This document shows positions 26,760 through 35,352 of a DNA stretch of 64,000 nucleotides, in pieces (position 1 is the first letter of the stretch; every line of letters begins with the position of its first letter). Under the pieces are notes generated by a model, which did not search any database, had not been told where the DNA came from, and worked only from the letters and a program-made list of their open reading frames with translations. The position numbers were made by a program, and so were the translations under genes. The stretch lies in contig CALNXQ010000004.1 of the NCBI GenBank assembly GCA_942490535.1, positions 620,001 to 684,000 of the forward strand. The letters run 5' to 3'. The stretch comes from JAEINY01 sp942490535 (GTDB lineage: Bacteria > Bacteroidota > Bacteroidia > Bacteroidales > Marinilabiliaceae).

Positions 26760-27055
26760 ATTGATTTTATGCTCATTTAATCTTCATTGGCTTGAGGACT
26801 GGCAGGCTACTGCCCAAACTCTCCCAAATTACGTTGTTTTCACCCCAAAATGGCAGGTCAATCGCGACAAAAACAGTATATTGACGTACCCAAACAATAA
26901 AATCACACCTTGGGGTATCCCCAGAAAACAATCAAAACATTCAATAAGTGCATAGAAGGCTGCGGCCACGACAGCCGGGATGTAGCTCAACATGGACTCA
27001 TCGCTGGGTCTTGCAGACCGCTCAGAGTCCTATTTATTAGCAAAAGTTTTATTTA

Positions 27056-27601
27056 CTACCAAGCATCCTCTTCAGTATTATTCTTTGCAATAGAAATTTT
27101 CATGTCGTTAATTAAATTTTCCATTTTAGCATTAACCTCTTTCCTAATTTCCTCTTGCTTATTTTCCTTCATTGGTGATCCGCCCCAATTATCCGTCATT
27201 ATCTGCTTTAAGTTTGAACGAAGAGGTATTACTCCATTTTGATTATAAAAATGAAGAAAGTTATTTATAGTATATTGATATCTACCTTCTTTAAACTTAA
27301 TTGTCCATTTGAAATTCAACATGCAGTCCGTCATTCCACTTCTTTTATCCAACATTATTGTTCCACTGCCAATAAGTTGATTTTTCTCTGAGTCATCAAG
27401 CTGAATCATGTTATCAGAACTTTTTAATGTTGTTAACATCCAATTTTTAGCATTCAAATAAACTTCATCTTTATTTAGACTATCTATTTGAACAACTTCC
27501 TGATATTCTATTTCACCGGATTCCTCATTTATTGGCATTGTTTGAGCATTTGAGATAATAAATCCAAAAAGAACTAAGATTGATAAAGAAATTTTTTTCA
27601 T
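27056..27601 (-). CDS. DUF4468-like secreted protein
   Basis: From the ATG at 27601 (181 residues), with a signal peptide ending SNAQ. The body fits the DUF4468 TBP-like pattern: EEVYLNAKNWML-like helix, MIQLDDSEKNQLIGSGTI, MLNFKWTIKFKEGRYQYTINNF. This family is common in Bacteroidota and its function is unknown. Its stop is within 20 bp of the right end of the IS91-like element. Confidence 0.82.
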   Translation of the reverse strand: MKKISLSILVLFGFIISNAQTMPINEESGEIEYQEVVQIDSLNKDEVYLNAKNWMLTTLKSSDNMIQLDDSEKNQLIGSGTIMLDKRSGMTDCMLNFKWTIKFKEGRYQYTINNFLHFYNQNGVIPLRSNLKQIMTDNWGGSPMKENKQEEIRKEVNAKMENLINDMKISIAKNNTEEDAW

Positions 27602-27691
27602 AATGACTTTTTTAATGTTGTACAATGCTGATATTTTATTATTTATTGCTTTTTAAATAGTCTAAGACCTATATTGTTTTCTGAAATTTTT

Positions 27692-27821
27692 GCTAACGTT
27701 GAGTGTATGATTTCGTAAGGGATTGCGGGCATCAAATCTATCAAGTTACCACTCAAAATTGATGCGGGTGATACCGCTTGAAAACCTCTGGAACCCTTAT
27801 GAATTATACACATTGTTGGCA
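27692..27821 (-). repeat. attC site 29 (unique arms)
   Basis: Cores GCTAAC and GTTGGCA. Arms GAGTGTATGATTTCGTAAGGG and CCCTTATGAATTATACAC pair imperfectly; inner blocks GCGGGCATCAA and TTGATGCGGGTG are unlike other types. It closes the DUF2695 cassette. Confidence 0.78.
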
Positions 27822-27826
27822 TGTCG

Positions 27827-28450
27827 TTATTTATTCCGATTCTTCCAATATTCTTTTGCATATTCACTTTCTCTAAATATATTGTAAAGCAATTCACAGT
27901 CACAATAACCACCTTTATTCATGAAAACATGGAAAATATCAAACTGCTCTTTCTCCGTGAAACCAAGTCCTTTTAAAATGTCTTTTGAATATCTAAAGTC
28001 TCCGTAACATTCAACTTTTAATCCTGTGAAACTACTGTCAAGTTTTGCAACGAAATTTGTTTTATTTTCAATGATGTTCAAAATGATTTCAGAGATTGAT
28101 TCAATTGTTTCATCATCATGATAATCCAAATCTTCAATATTCTCTCCTGGTGCAAGTTCAAACCATGTTGTGTTTTCAAGGTTTTCTGTAAAAAAGTCAG
28201 CAGGAATTTTATGAATCAGGTAGTGATATCTTTGTCTAGGAAATAACACTTTAAATTTTTCCTCTTCGAAGAAAATTTGTCTTTGACCATTCGTATCAAC
28301 AACATTTATCTTAATATCAGGATATGAAGGTCTAATAAATTCATATAAGCTATCTGTCAATTGTTTTTCAGTCATAGTCAGTTCTTGCGAATATGTTAAA
28401 TTAAAAACTAATAAAATCAAAATGGTCAATATGGCTCTAGGCTTCTTCAT
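27827..28450 (-). CDS. Secreted protein with DUF2695-like C-terminus
   Basis: From the ATG at 28450 (207 residues), with a signal peptide ending TYSQ. The last 60 residues match the DUF2695 pattern: ILKGLGFTEKEQFDIFHVFMNKGGYCDCELLYNI. Other members are usually cytoplasmic; here the domain is on an exported protein. Function unknown. The upstream extension of the frame is attC. Confidence 0.78.
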   Translation of the reverse strand: MKKPRAILTILILLVFNLTYSQELTMTEKQLTDSLYEFIRPSYPDIKINVVDTNGQRQIFFEEEKFKVLFPRQRYHYLIHKIPADFFTENLENTTWFELAPGENIEDLDYHDDETIESISEIILNIIENKTNFVAKLDSSFTGLKVECYGDFRYSKDILKGLGFTEKEQFDIFHVFMNKGGYCDCELLYNIFRESEYAKEYWKNRNK

Positions 28451-28456
28451 AATGCA

Positions 28457-28592
28457 TGCCAACGGTTCGGCCATATGAAGTGGCCCGATGAGCGTGTGGT
28501 ATATTCGCTTTCTTGTTTTCACTTCACTCGCGCGGGAGCAGAACTTCCAAATCCCACCCAAGCCAGGGCTACTTTATGATGGCTTGTTAGCC
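28457..28592 (-). repeat. attC site 30 (type 1)
   Basis: Cores TGCCAAC and GTTAGCC with GGCCATATG-type arms. It closes the two-gene cassette at 28602-29133. Confidence 0.9.
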
Positions 28593-28601
28593 CCCGTTTT
28601 T

Positions 28602-28862
28602 TTATTCATAAACTATTGCACCTCTTAGAATATCAGCAAAAGTTTTCCATTTTGGTATTTCTGCATTTAATTCTGGATGATTGTTTTTATAATATCCATC
28701 TAAATCTTCTGTATAAGATTGCATGGCTTCAATGTATAAGTCCAATTTATTGTTTTCCCAGTTTTCAGGATTATTTTTTAAATCTAAAATTAAAAGACCC
28801 AAGAATTCTTGAAAGCTTTCTCGATCTGTCACTTCTATATTCCAAAGGTCTTTATTATTCAT
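28602..28862 (-). CDS. Small DUF7660-like protein
   Basis: The 86-residue acidic, cytoplasmic protein has the pattern FQEFLGLLILDLKNNPENWENNKLDLYIEAMQSYTEDLDGYYKN..PKWKTFADILRGAIVYE, which I associate with DUF7660. Role unknown. It overlaps the upstream gene by 8 bp, so translational coupling is likely. Confidence 0.75.
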   Translation of the reverse strand: MNNKDLWNIEVTDRESFQEFLGLLILDLKNNPENWENNKLDLYIEAMQSYTEDLDGYYKNNHPELNAEIPKWKTFADILRGAIVYE

Positions 28863-29133
28863 TTATTAAGTTCTTTAGGCGTTTTATTTCTGCTAATAGT
28901 TTTGGAATATCTTCACGAGCATGTGCAATGAAATCTTGATCTGCAACAGTGGCTCCGGATAAATAAATATCCTGTTGTCTAGAACTACTCCAAATGTTTT
29001 CACCTTTATCAACTCCTGTCATTATAAAGCTATCACCACTTTCATGATCTCGACCTTCTACATAAGACTTCCAAGCTCCTTCGGTGGCAGCTTTGCATCG
29101 ATTTTCTATTTCTATTAATTCTTCTTCGGTCAT
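28855..29133 (-). CDS. Small Ea22/phage-like conserved protein
   Basis: The 92-residue protein has the widely found pattern IENRCKAATEGAW..EGRDHESGDSFIMTG..DIYLSGATVADQDFIAHAREDIPKLLAEIKRLK. Relatives occur in phages and bacterial accessory regions without proven function. It is the first gene of a two-gene cassette, overlapping the DUF7660-like gene. Confidence 0.8.
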   Translation of the reverse strand: MTEEELIEIENRCKAATEGAWKSYVEGRDHESGDSFIMTGVDKGENIWSSSRQQDIYLSGATVADQDFIAHAREDIPKLLAEIKRLKNLINE

Positions 29134-29145
29134 ATGATAAATGGG

Positions 29146-29280
29146 GGCTAACGGTTCGGCTGCATGAAGCGAGCCGGGTTGCGTGCGTTATTTTCTTTCT
29201 TGTTTATTCTACTGATGGCGCGAGAGCTAAACCTCCAAACATTACAAATGCCCGGATTGCTTTATGGCAGCATGTTAGGC
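29146..29280 (-). repeat. attC site 31 (type 3)
   Basis: Cores GGCTAAC and GTTAGGC. Arms CTGCATGAAGCGAGCCGGG and CCGGATTGCTTTATGGCAGC. It closes the ORF-less cassette at 29281-29620. Confidence 0.86.
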
Positions 29281-29620
29281 TCTGCTGTATTCTCTGTTTT
29301 GGTGCGTTAAAACGGCCGGAGTGTGCTTTAATTTTAAACTAACTGTCTTTTCCAAACTAAATACTGTGTCTGTAAAATGAGCGCCCAATTCTTTTTAAAA
29401 TGTTTGTGTTTATTTTTTCTTTCACTAAACCTCATTCTCCGCAGAGTGTGCTTGTTTCAGAAAGATAAACTTGTCCGCTCAGGATTGGGCGCCTGTATTT
29501 GGCAAATATTGGTTTTAAAGTATGTTTTGTTTTTAAATTACACTTGCCGTTTGATTGCGTGCTTCTTAACTCCTTAAACTTCACTTTGCCTGCGCGGCCG
29601 TCAAGAAAAATTTCAGTTGA
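29281..29620 (-). other. ORF-less cassette
   Basis: About 340 bp with no convincing gene on either strand. It contains GAGCGCCCAATT and, about 100 bp on, AGGATTGGGCGCCT, an inverted pair that could form a stem. It also has CTTGTCCGCT, a block shared with families A and B. Function unknown. Confidence 0.55.
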
Positions 29621-29754
29621 GCCTAACGTCTCGCCGTATGATGCGTGCCGTTTGCGTAAGTTGTTTATCTTCTATTTTGTGCTTTTGTTGGCGCGTGAGT
29701 TTTACCTTCCCAATCCCACCAATGTAAGGCATGCATTATGACGGTTTGTTGTAC
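29621..29754 (-). repeat. attC site 32 (type 7)
   Basis: Cores GCCTAAC and GTTGTAC. Arms CGCCGTATGATGCGTGCC and GGCATGCATTATGACGG. Shared only with attC 62; both belong to the transposase cassette. Confidence 0.88.
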
Positions 29755-29955
29755 CCAGTGCGGTTTTACCTATTAATAAGGGATTATAAAATTCAGGAAC
29801 AGGTATTTCATTTTTCAGGTTCTCTATTTTCTGGTTTGAAGTGCATTTTCTGCTATTTTTTTGTCCTGATTTCCCTTTTTTCATGTACTTTATTGTTAAA
29901 AACAGGCCTGAAAACACCTCAATTTACCGAGTAAACATACCAATCCCATGGCTTT

Positions 29956-31191
29956 TCAGGCTGCTGCTGTTTTAGGTTTATCATTTATTTTTTTAGGGTT
30001 AAACCTGCTCATGTAAACACGTTCTCCGTCTTTATTCAAATAGGTAGAATACAAATAAATTTTCTCAACCTGGCAATGTTTACAAACTTTCGGGTTTTCA
30101 GGTGCTTCTTCTACCCCCTGCTGCTGTGGTTCCTCAAGAGGTGGCAAAGCACTTAATTTCTCTTTTAACAACCCTTTACTTCTGGCAGAATAGAGCCCAT
30201 AATACCGCACTAACCGAAAATAGGGCAATGGAACATGCTGCAATAAGCGTGGAAAAAACTCCCGGTAATGCAGCGTCAGTTCCTTGACAATGGGTTGACC
30301 GTAAAAATCCACATCTTTGTAATCCTTGTATTTAAACGTGATGTATGCTCCTGATAGATTGGTGATTTTGTACTCACTTAAACAGGCCCGCTTGGAGTAG
30401 CGACCAATATACCGGATGACCAAAGCCGGAATGTCCATCGACTCTTCAAAATTGATGCGCCAGTGCTTATCATTGATCCGCTTGACCAGGCGCATAAAGT
30501 CCATCCGGTGCGCAAAATCATGAGCCAATGCCTGGTCGTCAAACCTTTTGATTAATTGATCCTCAAACTTATTCCTGAATTTTTTTTGTATAAACTTATA
30601 ATTAATGTAATCACCTTTGATACTTTGGATCTCACCTGACGCATTCTGCCCTCCCCAGGACACAATCATATGAATGTGAACATGTTGGTTCTTTTTCTCC
30701 CCGAAGGTATGTAAGACATTGATTATGCCAGGCGTTATCTGGTATTTGGCCTTCAGCCAGTCCTTGATCGATTCAGCTGCCGTTTTAAATAAAAGGTCTA
30801 GCAAGTCCCATTTATTCGCTTTTATCAGGGGATGCAGTCCGTGTGGCAATGTAAAAGTAACATGACGGTGGGCAATCGGTAACATCTCTTCTTTAAGCTT
30901 ATTGGCCCAAACCAGGGTATCCTTCCAACTGCACCTGGGGCAAAAGCGATGCTTGCAACTGTGATACACCTGCGTGATATCGCCACATTCCGGACAAACA
31001 TAGTGGTCAACTCCAATGGCTTCTGTTTGACACACCCGCATGGCAGCCACCGCCTTGTATTGTTCCGGGGTAATATATTCTGTGGGGCATTTAACGTAGG
31101 AGTCCCAGTGTGCATTGAAAAAATCTGCCAGTCGAAAGCGTTTTTCCTCCTTGACTGACTCAATACCCCGCTGACAGTGATCTGTACACAT
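29956..31191 (-). CDS. IS91-family HUH transposase carried in a cassette (intact copy)
   Basis: The 411-residue protein has an N-terminal zinc-binding domain (CPECGDITQVYHSCKHRFCPRC), the HUH motif HVHIHMIVS near residue 175 and IGRYSKR near 265. The C-terminal tail has CKHC. It differs clearly from the 390-residue transposase at 25587. It is preceded by a small zinc-ribbon gene and sits with it between a cassette core at 31523 and its own attC 32. Confidence 0.9.
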   Translation of the reverse strand: MCTDHCQRGIESVKEEKRFRLADFFNAHWDSYVKCPTEYITPEQYKAVAAMRVCQTEAIGVDHYVCPECGDITQVYHSCKHRFCPRCSWKDTLVWANKLKEEMLPIAHRHVTFTLPHGLHPLIKANKWDLLDLLFKTAAESIKDWLKAKYQITPGIINVLHTFGEKKNQHVHIHMIVSWGGQNASGEIQSIKGDYINYKFIQKKFRNKFEDQLIKRFDDQALAHDFAHRMDFMRLVKRINDKHWRINFEESMDIPALVIRYIGRYSKRACLSEYKITNLSGAYITFKYKDYKDVDFYGQPIVKELTLHYREFFPRLLQHVPLPYFRLVRYYGLYSARSKGLLKEKLSALPPLEEPQQQGVEEAPENPKVCKHCQVEKIYLYSTYLNKDGERVYMSRFNPKKINDKPKTAAA

Positions 31192-31208
31192 GGCCCTATT
31201 CCAAATGT

Positions 31209-31478
31209 TTACTCTTCTTGTCGTATATCACCCTTAAAAAGCATGTCTTCAATTTGCTCCTGGCTGTAATCCGTGAACGTTAAATCAATCGTCGATCCAC
31301 ATCGGGGACACTCTGGCTCAGGAACAAATTCAATATCTCCGTTAGACTTTAAATACATATCCTTATAATCAAAGTTAAACAGATTTAAGCAATTTGTACA
31401 GGTAAATTCAATGCCATTGGGCATATTTCTGCGTTTAGCTGCCATTTTTTTGCGGAAATTATCTGAAAACTTTCCCAT
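31209..31478 (-). CDS. Zinc-ribbon protein partnered with a transposase
   Basis: The 89-residue protein has two CxxC pairs (CTNC near residue 27, CPRC near 60), consistent with a zinc ribbon. The basic N-terminus (FRKKMAAKRRNM) may contact DNA. It is 17 bp upstream of the HUH transposase and is duplicated together with it, so an accessory role in mobilisation is inferred. Confidence 0.75.
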   Translation of the reverse strand: MGKFSDNFRKKMAAKRRNMPNGIEFTCTNCLNLFNFDYKDMYLKSNGDIEFVPEPECPRCGSTIDLTFTDYSQEQIEDMLFKGDIRQEE

Positions 31479-31516
31479 AACTATCGAGTTTTTATTGGGT
31501 TATGCGTTAGCATTGG

Positions 31517-31653
31517 GTACAACGGTTCGGCCATATGAAGTGGCCCGAGTTGCGGGTGGTATATTTACTTTCTTTTTTGTGCCAAAGTTGGCGCGGGAGC
31601 TGAACTACCAAATCCCGCCAAAGCCAGGGCTACTTTATGATGGCTTGTTGTGC
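31517..31653 (-). repeat. attC site 33 (type 1)
   Basis: Cores GTACAAC and GTTGTGC with GGCCATATG-type arms. The last codons of the gene at 31635-31868 (HNKPS) are encoded inside it. Confidence 0.9.
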
Positions 31654-31868
31654 GTTCGTTCTTTTCTCTTATTATGAATTATTTTTATATCTGTCCATAA
31701 ATAAAGAATCGCAACAATCACAGCTCCAATTCCTGTTATTTCTTCTTCCTCAGTAATAATCATTGATATACCTACCCCAATTAATAGAAGACTAAATGGA
31801 TATGCAATTAATCGAATTAAAAGCTGCTTCGTTGTCAGTTCTTTAATAAACTCTTTGATATGAATCAT
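31635..31868 (-). CDS. Small two-helix membrane protein
   Basis: The 77-residue protein has two hydrophobic helices (about 17-38 and 44-60) and a basic tail. It ends in NKPS, read from attC 33. It follows the gene at 31870-32154 by one base, so the two are probably translated together. Function unknown. Confidence 0.65.
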   Translation of the reverse strand: MIHIKEFIKELTTKQLLIRLIAYPFSLLLIGVGISMIITEEEEITGIGAVIVAILYLWTDIKIIHNKRKERTHNKPS

Positions 31869-31869
31869 T

Positions 31870-32154
31870 TTATCGAATTTGATTTAAGAATTCAATTCCT
31901 CCTATTCGTCCGTCTTTTAAGATATCAAGAACAATAGTTCCTTCAGTTTCATGCTCCAAAACTATATTTTCTTCAAATTGCCATTCAGAACCTTGTTGAT
32001 TTGGTCTTTCTGCAGATACCAAAGAAATATAAGGCTGCCTTATCCATTTCTTTATATTTGAATCCTCTAATTGTTGAATGAGATCAAGTCTTTCCGGCTC
32101 TTGTTCTTTTATTAAATCAATGATCCATTCTATTTTAAAGTAGTTTTCTTTCAT
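31870..32154 (-). CDS. Small soluble protein, function unknown
   Basis: The 94-residue protein is acidic with no signal. It contains QPYISLVSAERPNQQGSEWQFEENIVLEHETEGTIVLDILKDGRIGGIEFL, which looks like a beta-rich module. It is the first gene of a two-gene cassette. No family assigned. Confidence 0.72.
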   Translation of the reverse strand: MKENYFKIEWIIDLIKEQEPERLDLIQQLEDSNIKKWIRQPYISLVSAERPNQQGSEWQFEENIVLEHETEGTIVLDILKDGRIGGIEFLNQIR

Positions 32155-32167
32155 ATGGGGAAATGAC

Positions 32168-32303
32168 GCACAACGGTCTGGCCGTATGAAGTGGCCCGTG
32201 TTGCGTGAGCGTTATACCCATCTTGTTTGTGCTTCAGTTCGCGCGAGAGATAAATCTCCAAATACAGCAAAAGCCAGGGCTACTTTATGACGGCTTGTTG
32301 GGC
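32168..32303 (-). repeat. attC site 34 (type 1 variant)
   Basis: Cores GCACAAC and GTTGGGC. Arms GGCCGTATGAAGTGGCCC and GGGCTACTTTATGACGGC; the A-to-G change in the left arm is matched by T-to-C in the right arm, a compensatory pair against other type 1 sites. Confidence 0.9.
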
Positions 32304-32314
32304 TTTCGTGTTTT

Positions 32315-32806
32315 TTAATCTCCTCCTGTCCACTTCATTTCCACAGAATTGTATCTTTCTGTATGCCACCCATCGACATCATAAGAAACTACATATTCTT
32401 GTCTTAATGAATCAGTCCAATAATTCAGTTCTGAAAGCTCAATTTCAGACTCAATTTCATTAATTGCACCAGGATAATGTCCATATTCTTTTTTAAACCT
32501 CTCTATTTTTTCAATCGCATACTCTGCTGCAACTTTCTTTTCATTCCATATTGATTTTCTTAATGGAAATGAAATGCCAAACGCCAAAGTCAATATTATC
32601 AATACAGTTCCTGGATATTTAGATAGTTTTTTCTTAATTATAACGTCAACAATTCCAATTACTATAGTTATTAATGCTAATAGTCCCCAAACTAATGCAA
32701 ATAACATACTTTCAAAAACTGTTGCTTTAGAAAGCTTAAAAGCAATTAAAATCGAAATGCTAATTGCTCCAAAAATCTTTAATATTTTAATGGTGTTTTG
32801 TCTCAT
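32315..32806 (-). CDS. Membrane protein, function unknown
   Basis: From the ATG at 32806 (163 residues). Three hydrophobic segments (about 7-24, 30-51 and 60-76) are followed by a soluble domain (AEYAIEKIERFKKEYGHYPGAINEI..DSLRQEYVVSYDVDGWH). The KKEYGHYP text resembles pilin-like or DUF-type tails of membrane proteins. No family assigned. Confidence 0.7.
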   Translation of the reverse strand: MRQNTIKILKIFGAISISILIAFKLSKATVFESMLFALVWGLLALITIVIGIVDVIIKKKLSKYPGTVLIILTLAFGISFPLRKSIWNEKKVAAEYAIEKIERFKKEYGHYPGAINEIESEIELSELNYWTDSLRQEYVVSYDVDGWHTERYNSVEMKWTGGD

Positions 32807-32814
32807 TGCATGAA

Positions 32815-32951
32815 GCCCAACGGATTGGCCATATGAAGTGGCCCGGTTTGCGTGTGGCATATTCGCTTTCTAGTTTTCAGTGCTGCTGGCGCGGGAGCTG
32901 AACTCCCAAATCCCGCCAATGCTAGGGCTACTTTATGATGGCTTGTTGGTG
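32815..32951 (-). repeat. attC site 35 (type 1)
   Basis: Cores GCCCAAC and GTTGGTG with GGCCATATG-type arms. It closes the cassette of the gene at 32970-33434. Confidence 0.9.
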
Positions 32952-32969
32952 GTAGTTTATTCTATTTCA

Positions 32970-33434
32970 TTAGGGCATCATGCAAGCTTCTATTGCATGC
33001 ATAATTAGTTCGAATTCTTTACGATTACTGCTATTGTAATTTGGAATGTCATAGAGATAATAATCTGTATTATTCATTGTAATTCGGAAACGACGGGTAA
33101 ATAGATCTTGATTCTTATCAAATACTAACTCTTTATACTCAGATGAAAACACACCTTTCTTTTCTTTATCGTTTATTAATTCAATTAGTTTTATTTTTGA
33201 TTCTTGATTTACTGGAACATGAAGCATTGTATTACTTATTGAATCTGTTAACTCCGAATTGTACCTTGTTTCAACAAACAAAATAGAATCGTTATCTAGA
33301 AGTAAACTATTTTTTACGAATGCTTTTTTCTGATTGTCAAATGATTTGTCAACATAGTCAATCTTCATCTCGGATTGTGAATAAATATTACACAAACCAA
33401 ATCCAAGTAAAAGTGATAAAACAAGTGCTTTCAT
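32970..33434 (-). CDS. Secreted protein, function unknown
   Basis: The 154-residue protein has a signal peptide ending IYSQ near residue 20. The mature part is a charged alternation of strands and helices without a motif I can name. One cassette gene, closed by attC 35. Confidence 0.72.
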   Translation of the reverse strand: MKALVLSLLLGFGLCNIYSQSEMKIDYVDKSFDNQKKAFVKNSLLLDNDSILFVETRYNSELTDSISNTMLHVPVNQESKIKLIELINDKEKKGVFSSEYKELVFDKNQDLFTRRFRITMNNTDYYLYDIPNYNSSNRKEFELIMHAIEACMMP

Positions 33435-33492
33435 ATTTTAAAGTTGATTATTAATTAATTAACTGTCTTTTTAATAGGTTTTTGCTCATTAC

Positions 33493-33627
33493 CACCAACG
33501 TCTTGCCGCATGAAGTGTGCCGCTGCGTGTGGTATATTCGCTTTCTTAAATTTTGCGTTTGCTCGCGCGGGAGCTAAACCTCTAAAGCCAGCCTCGGCAA
33601 GGCATTCTTTATTGCGGTTTGTTGGGC
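33493..33627 (-). repeat. attC site 36 (type 2b)
   Basis: Cores CACCAAC and GTTGGGC with GCCGCATGAAGTGTGCCGC-type arms. It encodes the C-terminal NKPQ of the gene at 33609-34130. Confidence 0.9.
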
Positions 33628-34130
33628 ACTGGCATTTCTTTTTTAAATCCCGCTTTGCTTAAATATATTAGTGTATCATTCTGTTTTGGAGATGCAAATT
33701 CATTAAATTCCATAATCTGAATTCGATTTTTAAATATATTCGAATATGTTTTCAGAAAGCCTTCTGAATTTCCATATGCAGTAATTTCCCAGTCAGTCAA
33801 CTTTCCTTTTTTGTCTATAACACAAGTCCAATGTATTGTTTCTTCATCAAACTGTCTTACAACAACATACAGATCAAAATTATTATTAGATACTTTTCCT
33901 TCAATGAAGTAACTGTACTCATTATTAAATTTTTCAATCTCATTTAAACCTAAGTCTATCCAACTTTCTTTGTCCAGCTGGTAACTAACATTTTTTAAAT
34001 CTATTGAAATTGAGTCCGTAAACGGCGTATCAAATACCTTACATGTAAATGAAATCTCATCCCAACAAGTCTGACTAAACGAAAGTTTACACAGGCTAAT
34101 TAGTATTATAATAGAGAAGATTCTTTTCAC
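33609..34130 (-). CDS. Secreted protein, function unknown
   Basis: The 173-residue protein has a signal peptide ending SFSQ. Two cysteines (CWDEISFTC) lie near the mature N-terminus. The sequence resembles TonB-associated or DUF-type exported proteins only in style. It ends PVPNKPQ, where NKPQ and the stop are read from attC 36. Confidence 0.72.
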   Translation of the reverse strand: MKRIFSIIILISLCKLSFSQTCWDEISFTCKVFDTPFTDSISIDLKNVSYQLDKESWIDLGLNEIEKFNNEYSYFIEGKVSNNNFDLYVVVRQFDEETIHWTCVIDKKGKLTDWEITAYGNSEGFLKTYSNIFKNRIQIMEFNEFASPKQNDTLIYLSKAGFKKEMPVPNKPQ

Positions 34131-34150
34131 TGTTTATGTTGTTCGCTTGT

Positions 34151-34282
34151 GCCCAACGTACTGCCGCATGAAGTGGGCCGTTGCGCGATACATTCGCTTT
34201 CTGATGTTGCCACCGCCCGCGCGGGAGCTAAACCTCCCAAACCCAGACTCCGCCAGGCCTGCTTTATTGCGGCTTGTTGTGC
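34151..34282 (-). repeat. attC site 37 (type 2)
   Basis: Cores GCCCAAC and GTTGTGC with GCCGCATGAAGTGGGCC-type arms. It closes a family B cassette. Confidence 0.9.
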
Positions 34283-34677
34283 AGCGGTTCTTTATTATTT
34301 TGTTTGTACTCGTCTAGTAGTTTGGTTGTGTTCAATAACTACAGACCTTGTCCGCTTTGAGGTTTAATTTTTAAAAGCCTTCAAGGTATTAATCCTGCCG
34401 TTATATGGAATGCTGTCCAAAAACACTGTTTTAAACGTCGTTTTGCTTTATATTTTATTGTCCCACTTCCCTACGCACAGAACTTTAACAAGAGAAGCCA
34501 GATAAGCATCGAACACCTACAAACGCTGTTGTTGGTAACGTTTACTTTCCCGCTTTAAAATTTTGGTCATTGGACTGTTCCTGGTTATACCTACCCCTTC
34601 GCTTAATCCGTGTCCGGGAAATATGAATCAGTAAAGAAAATCCTCAAAATAGCTGTTTGGTTTGGTTTAATACTGCT
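34283..34677 (-). repeat. ORF-less repeated cassette, family B copy 5
   Basis: About 395 bp, close to copy 4, with both palindromes intact. First of two B copies in tandem. No conserved reading frame. Confidence 0.8.
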
Positions 34678-34810
34678 GCACAACGGATTGGCCGCATGAA
34701 GTGGGCCGTTGCGTGATACATTCACTTTCCTGATATTGCCACCGCCCGCGCGGGAGCAAAACTCCCAAACCCAGACTCCGCCAGGCCTACTTTATTGCGG
34801 CTTGTTGTGC
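34678..34810 (-). repeat. attC site 38 (type 2)
   Basis: Cores GCACAAC and GTTGTGC. The left arm is GGCCGCATGAAGTGGGCC, preceded by ATT as in type 1 sites, so the outer arm looks mosaic. It closes the next family B cassette. Confidence 0.88.
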
Positions 34811-35205
34811 AGCGGTTCTTTATTATTTTGTTTGTACTCGTCTAGTAGTTTGGTTGTGTTCAATAACTACAGACCTTGTCCGCTTTGAGGTTTAATTTTT
34901 AAAAGCCTTCAAGGTATTAATCCTGCCGGTATATGGAATGCTGTCCAAAAACACTGTTTTAAACGTCGTTTTGCTTTATATTTTATTGTCCCACTTCCCT
35001 ACGCACAGAACTTTAACAAGAGAAGCCAGATAAGCAATGAACACCTACAAACGCTGTTGTTGGTGACGTTTACTTTCCCGCTTTTAAATTTTGGTCATTG
35101 GACTGTTCCTGGTTATACCTACCCCTTCGCTTAATCCGTGTCCGGGAAATATGAATCAGTTAAGAAAATCCTCAAAATAGCTGTTTGGTTTGGTTTAATA
35201 CTGCT
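34811..35205 (-). repeat. ORF-less repeated cassette, family B copy 6
   Basis: About 395 bp, nearly identical to copy 5. No conserved reading frame. Confidence 0.8.
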
Positions 35206-35339
35206 GCACAACGTCTTGCCGCATGAAGTGTGCCGCTGCGTGTGGTATATTCGCTTTCTTAATTGCGCCTTTGCTCGCGCGGGAGCAAAACGCTCGAAAT
35301 CTTCCTCGGCAAGGCATGCTTTATTGCGGTTTGTTGTGG
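35206..35339 (-). repeat. attC site 39 (type 2b)
   Basis: Cores GCACAAC and GTTGTGG with GCCGCATGAAGTGTGCCGC-type arms. It closes the cassette of the gene at 35353-35886. Confidence 0.9.
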
Positions 35340-35352
35340 CCTGGCTTTTATA

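Larger units (their letters stand above)
24584..27038 (+). mobile_element. HUH (IS91-like) element with tyrosine recombinase, copy 1
   Basis: The 2455-bp element begins GAACTAAATCCCTGCGGGAT and ends GTCCTATTTATT. It carries a tyrosine recombinase and an IS91-type transposase in tandem, a gene pair known from a subset of IS91 relatives. It splits an attC core exactly between GTT and AGC with no duplication seen. A non-coding stretch of about 280 bp follows the transposase and probably holds the replication end. Copy 2 is at 60406-62859. Confidence 0.88.

Noticed and set aside
26386..26776. Several minus-strand frames under the IS91-like transposase
   Set aside because: Overlapping shadows of the GC-richer transposase gene with no start context or family resemblance.
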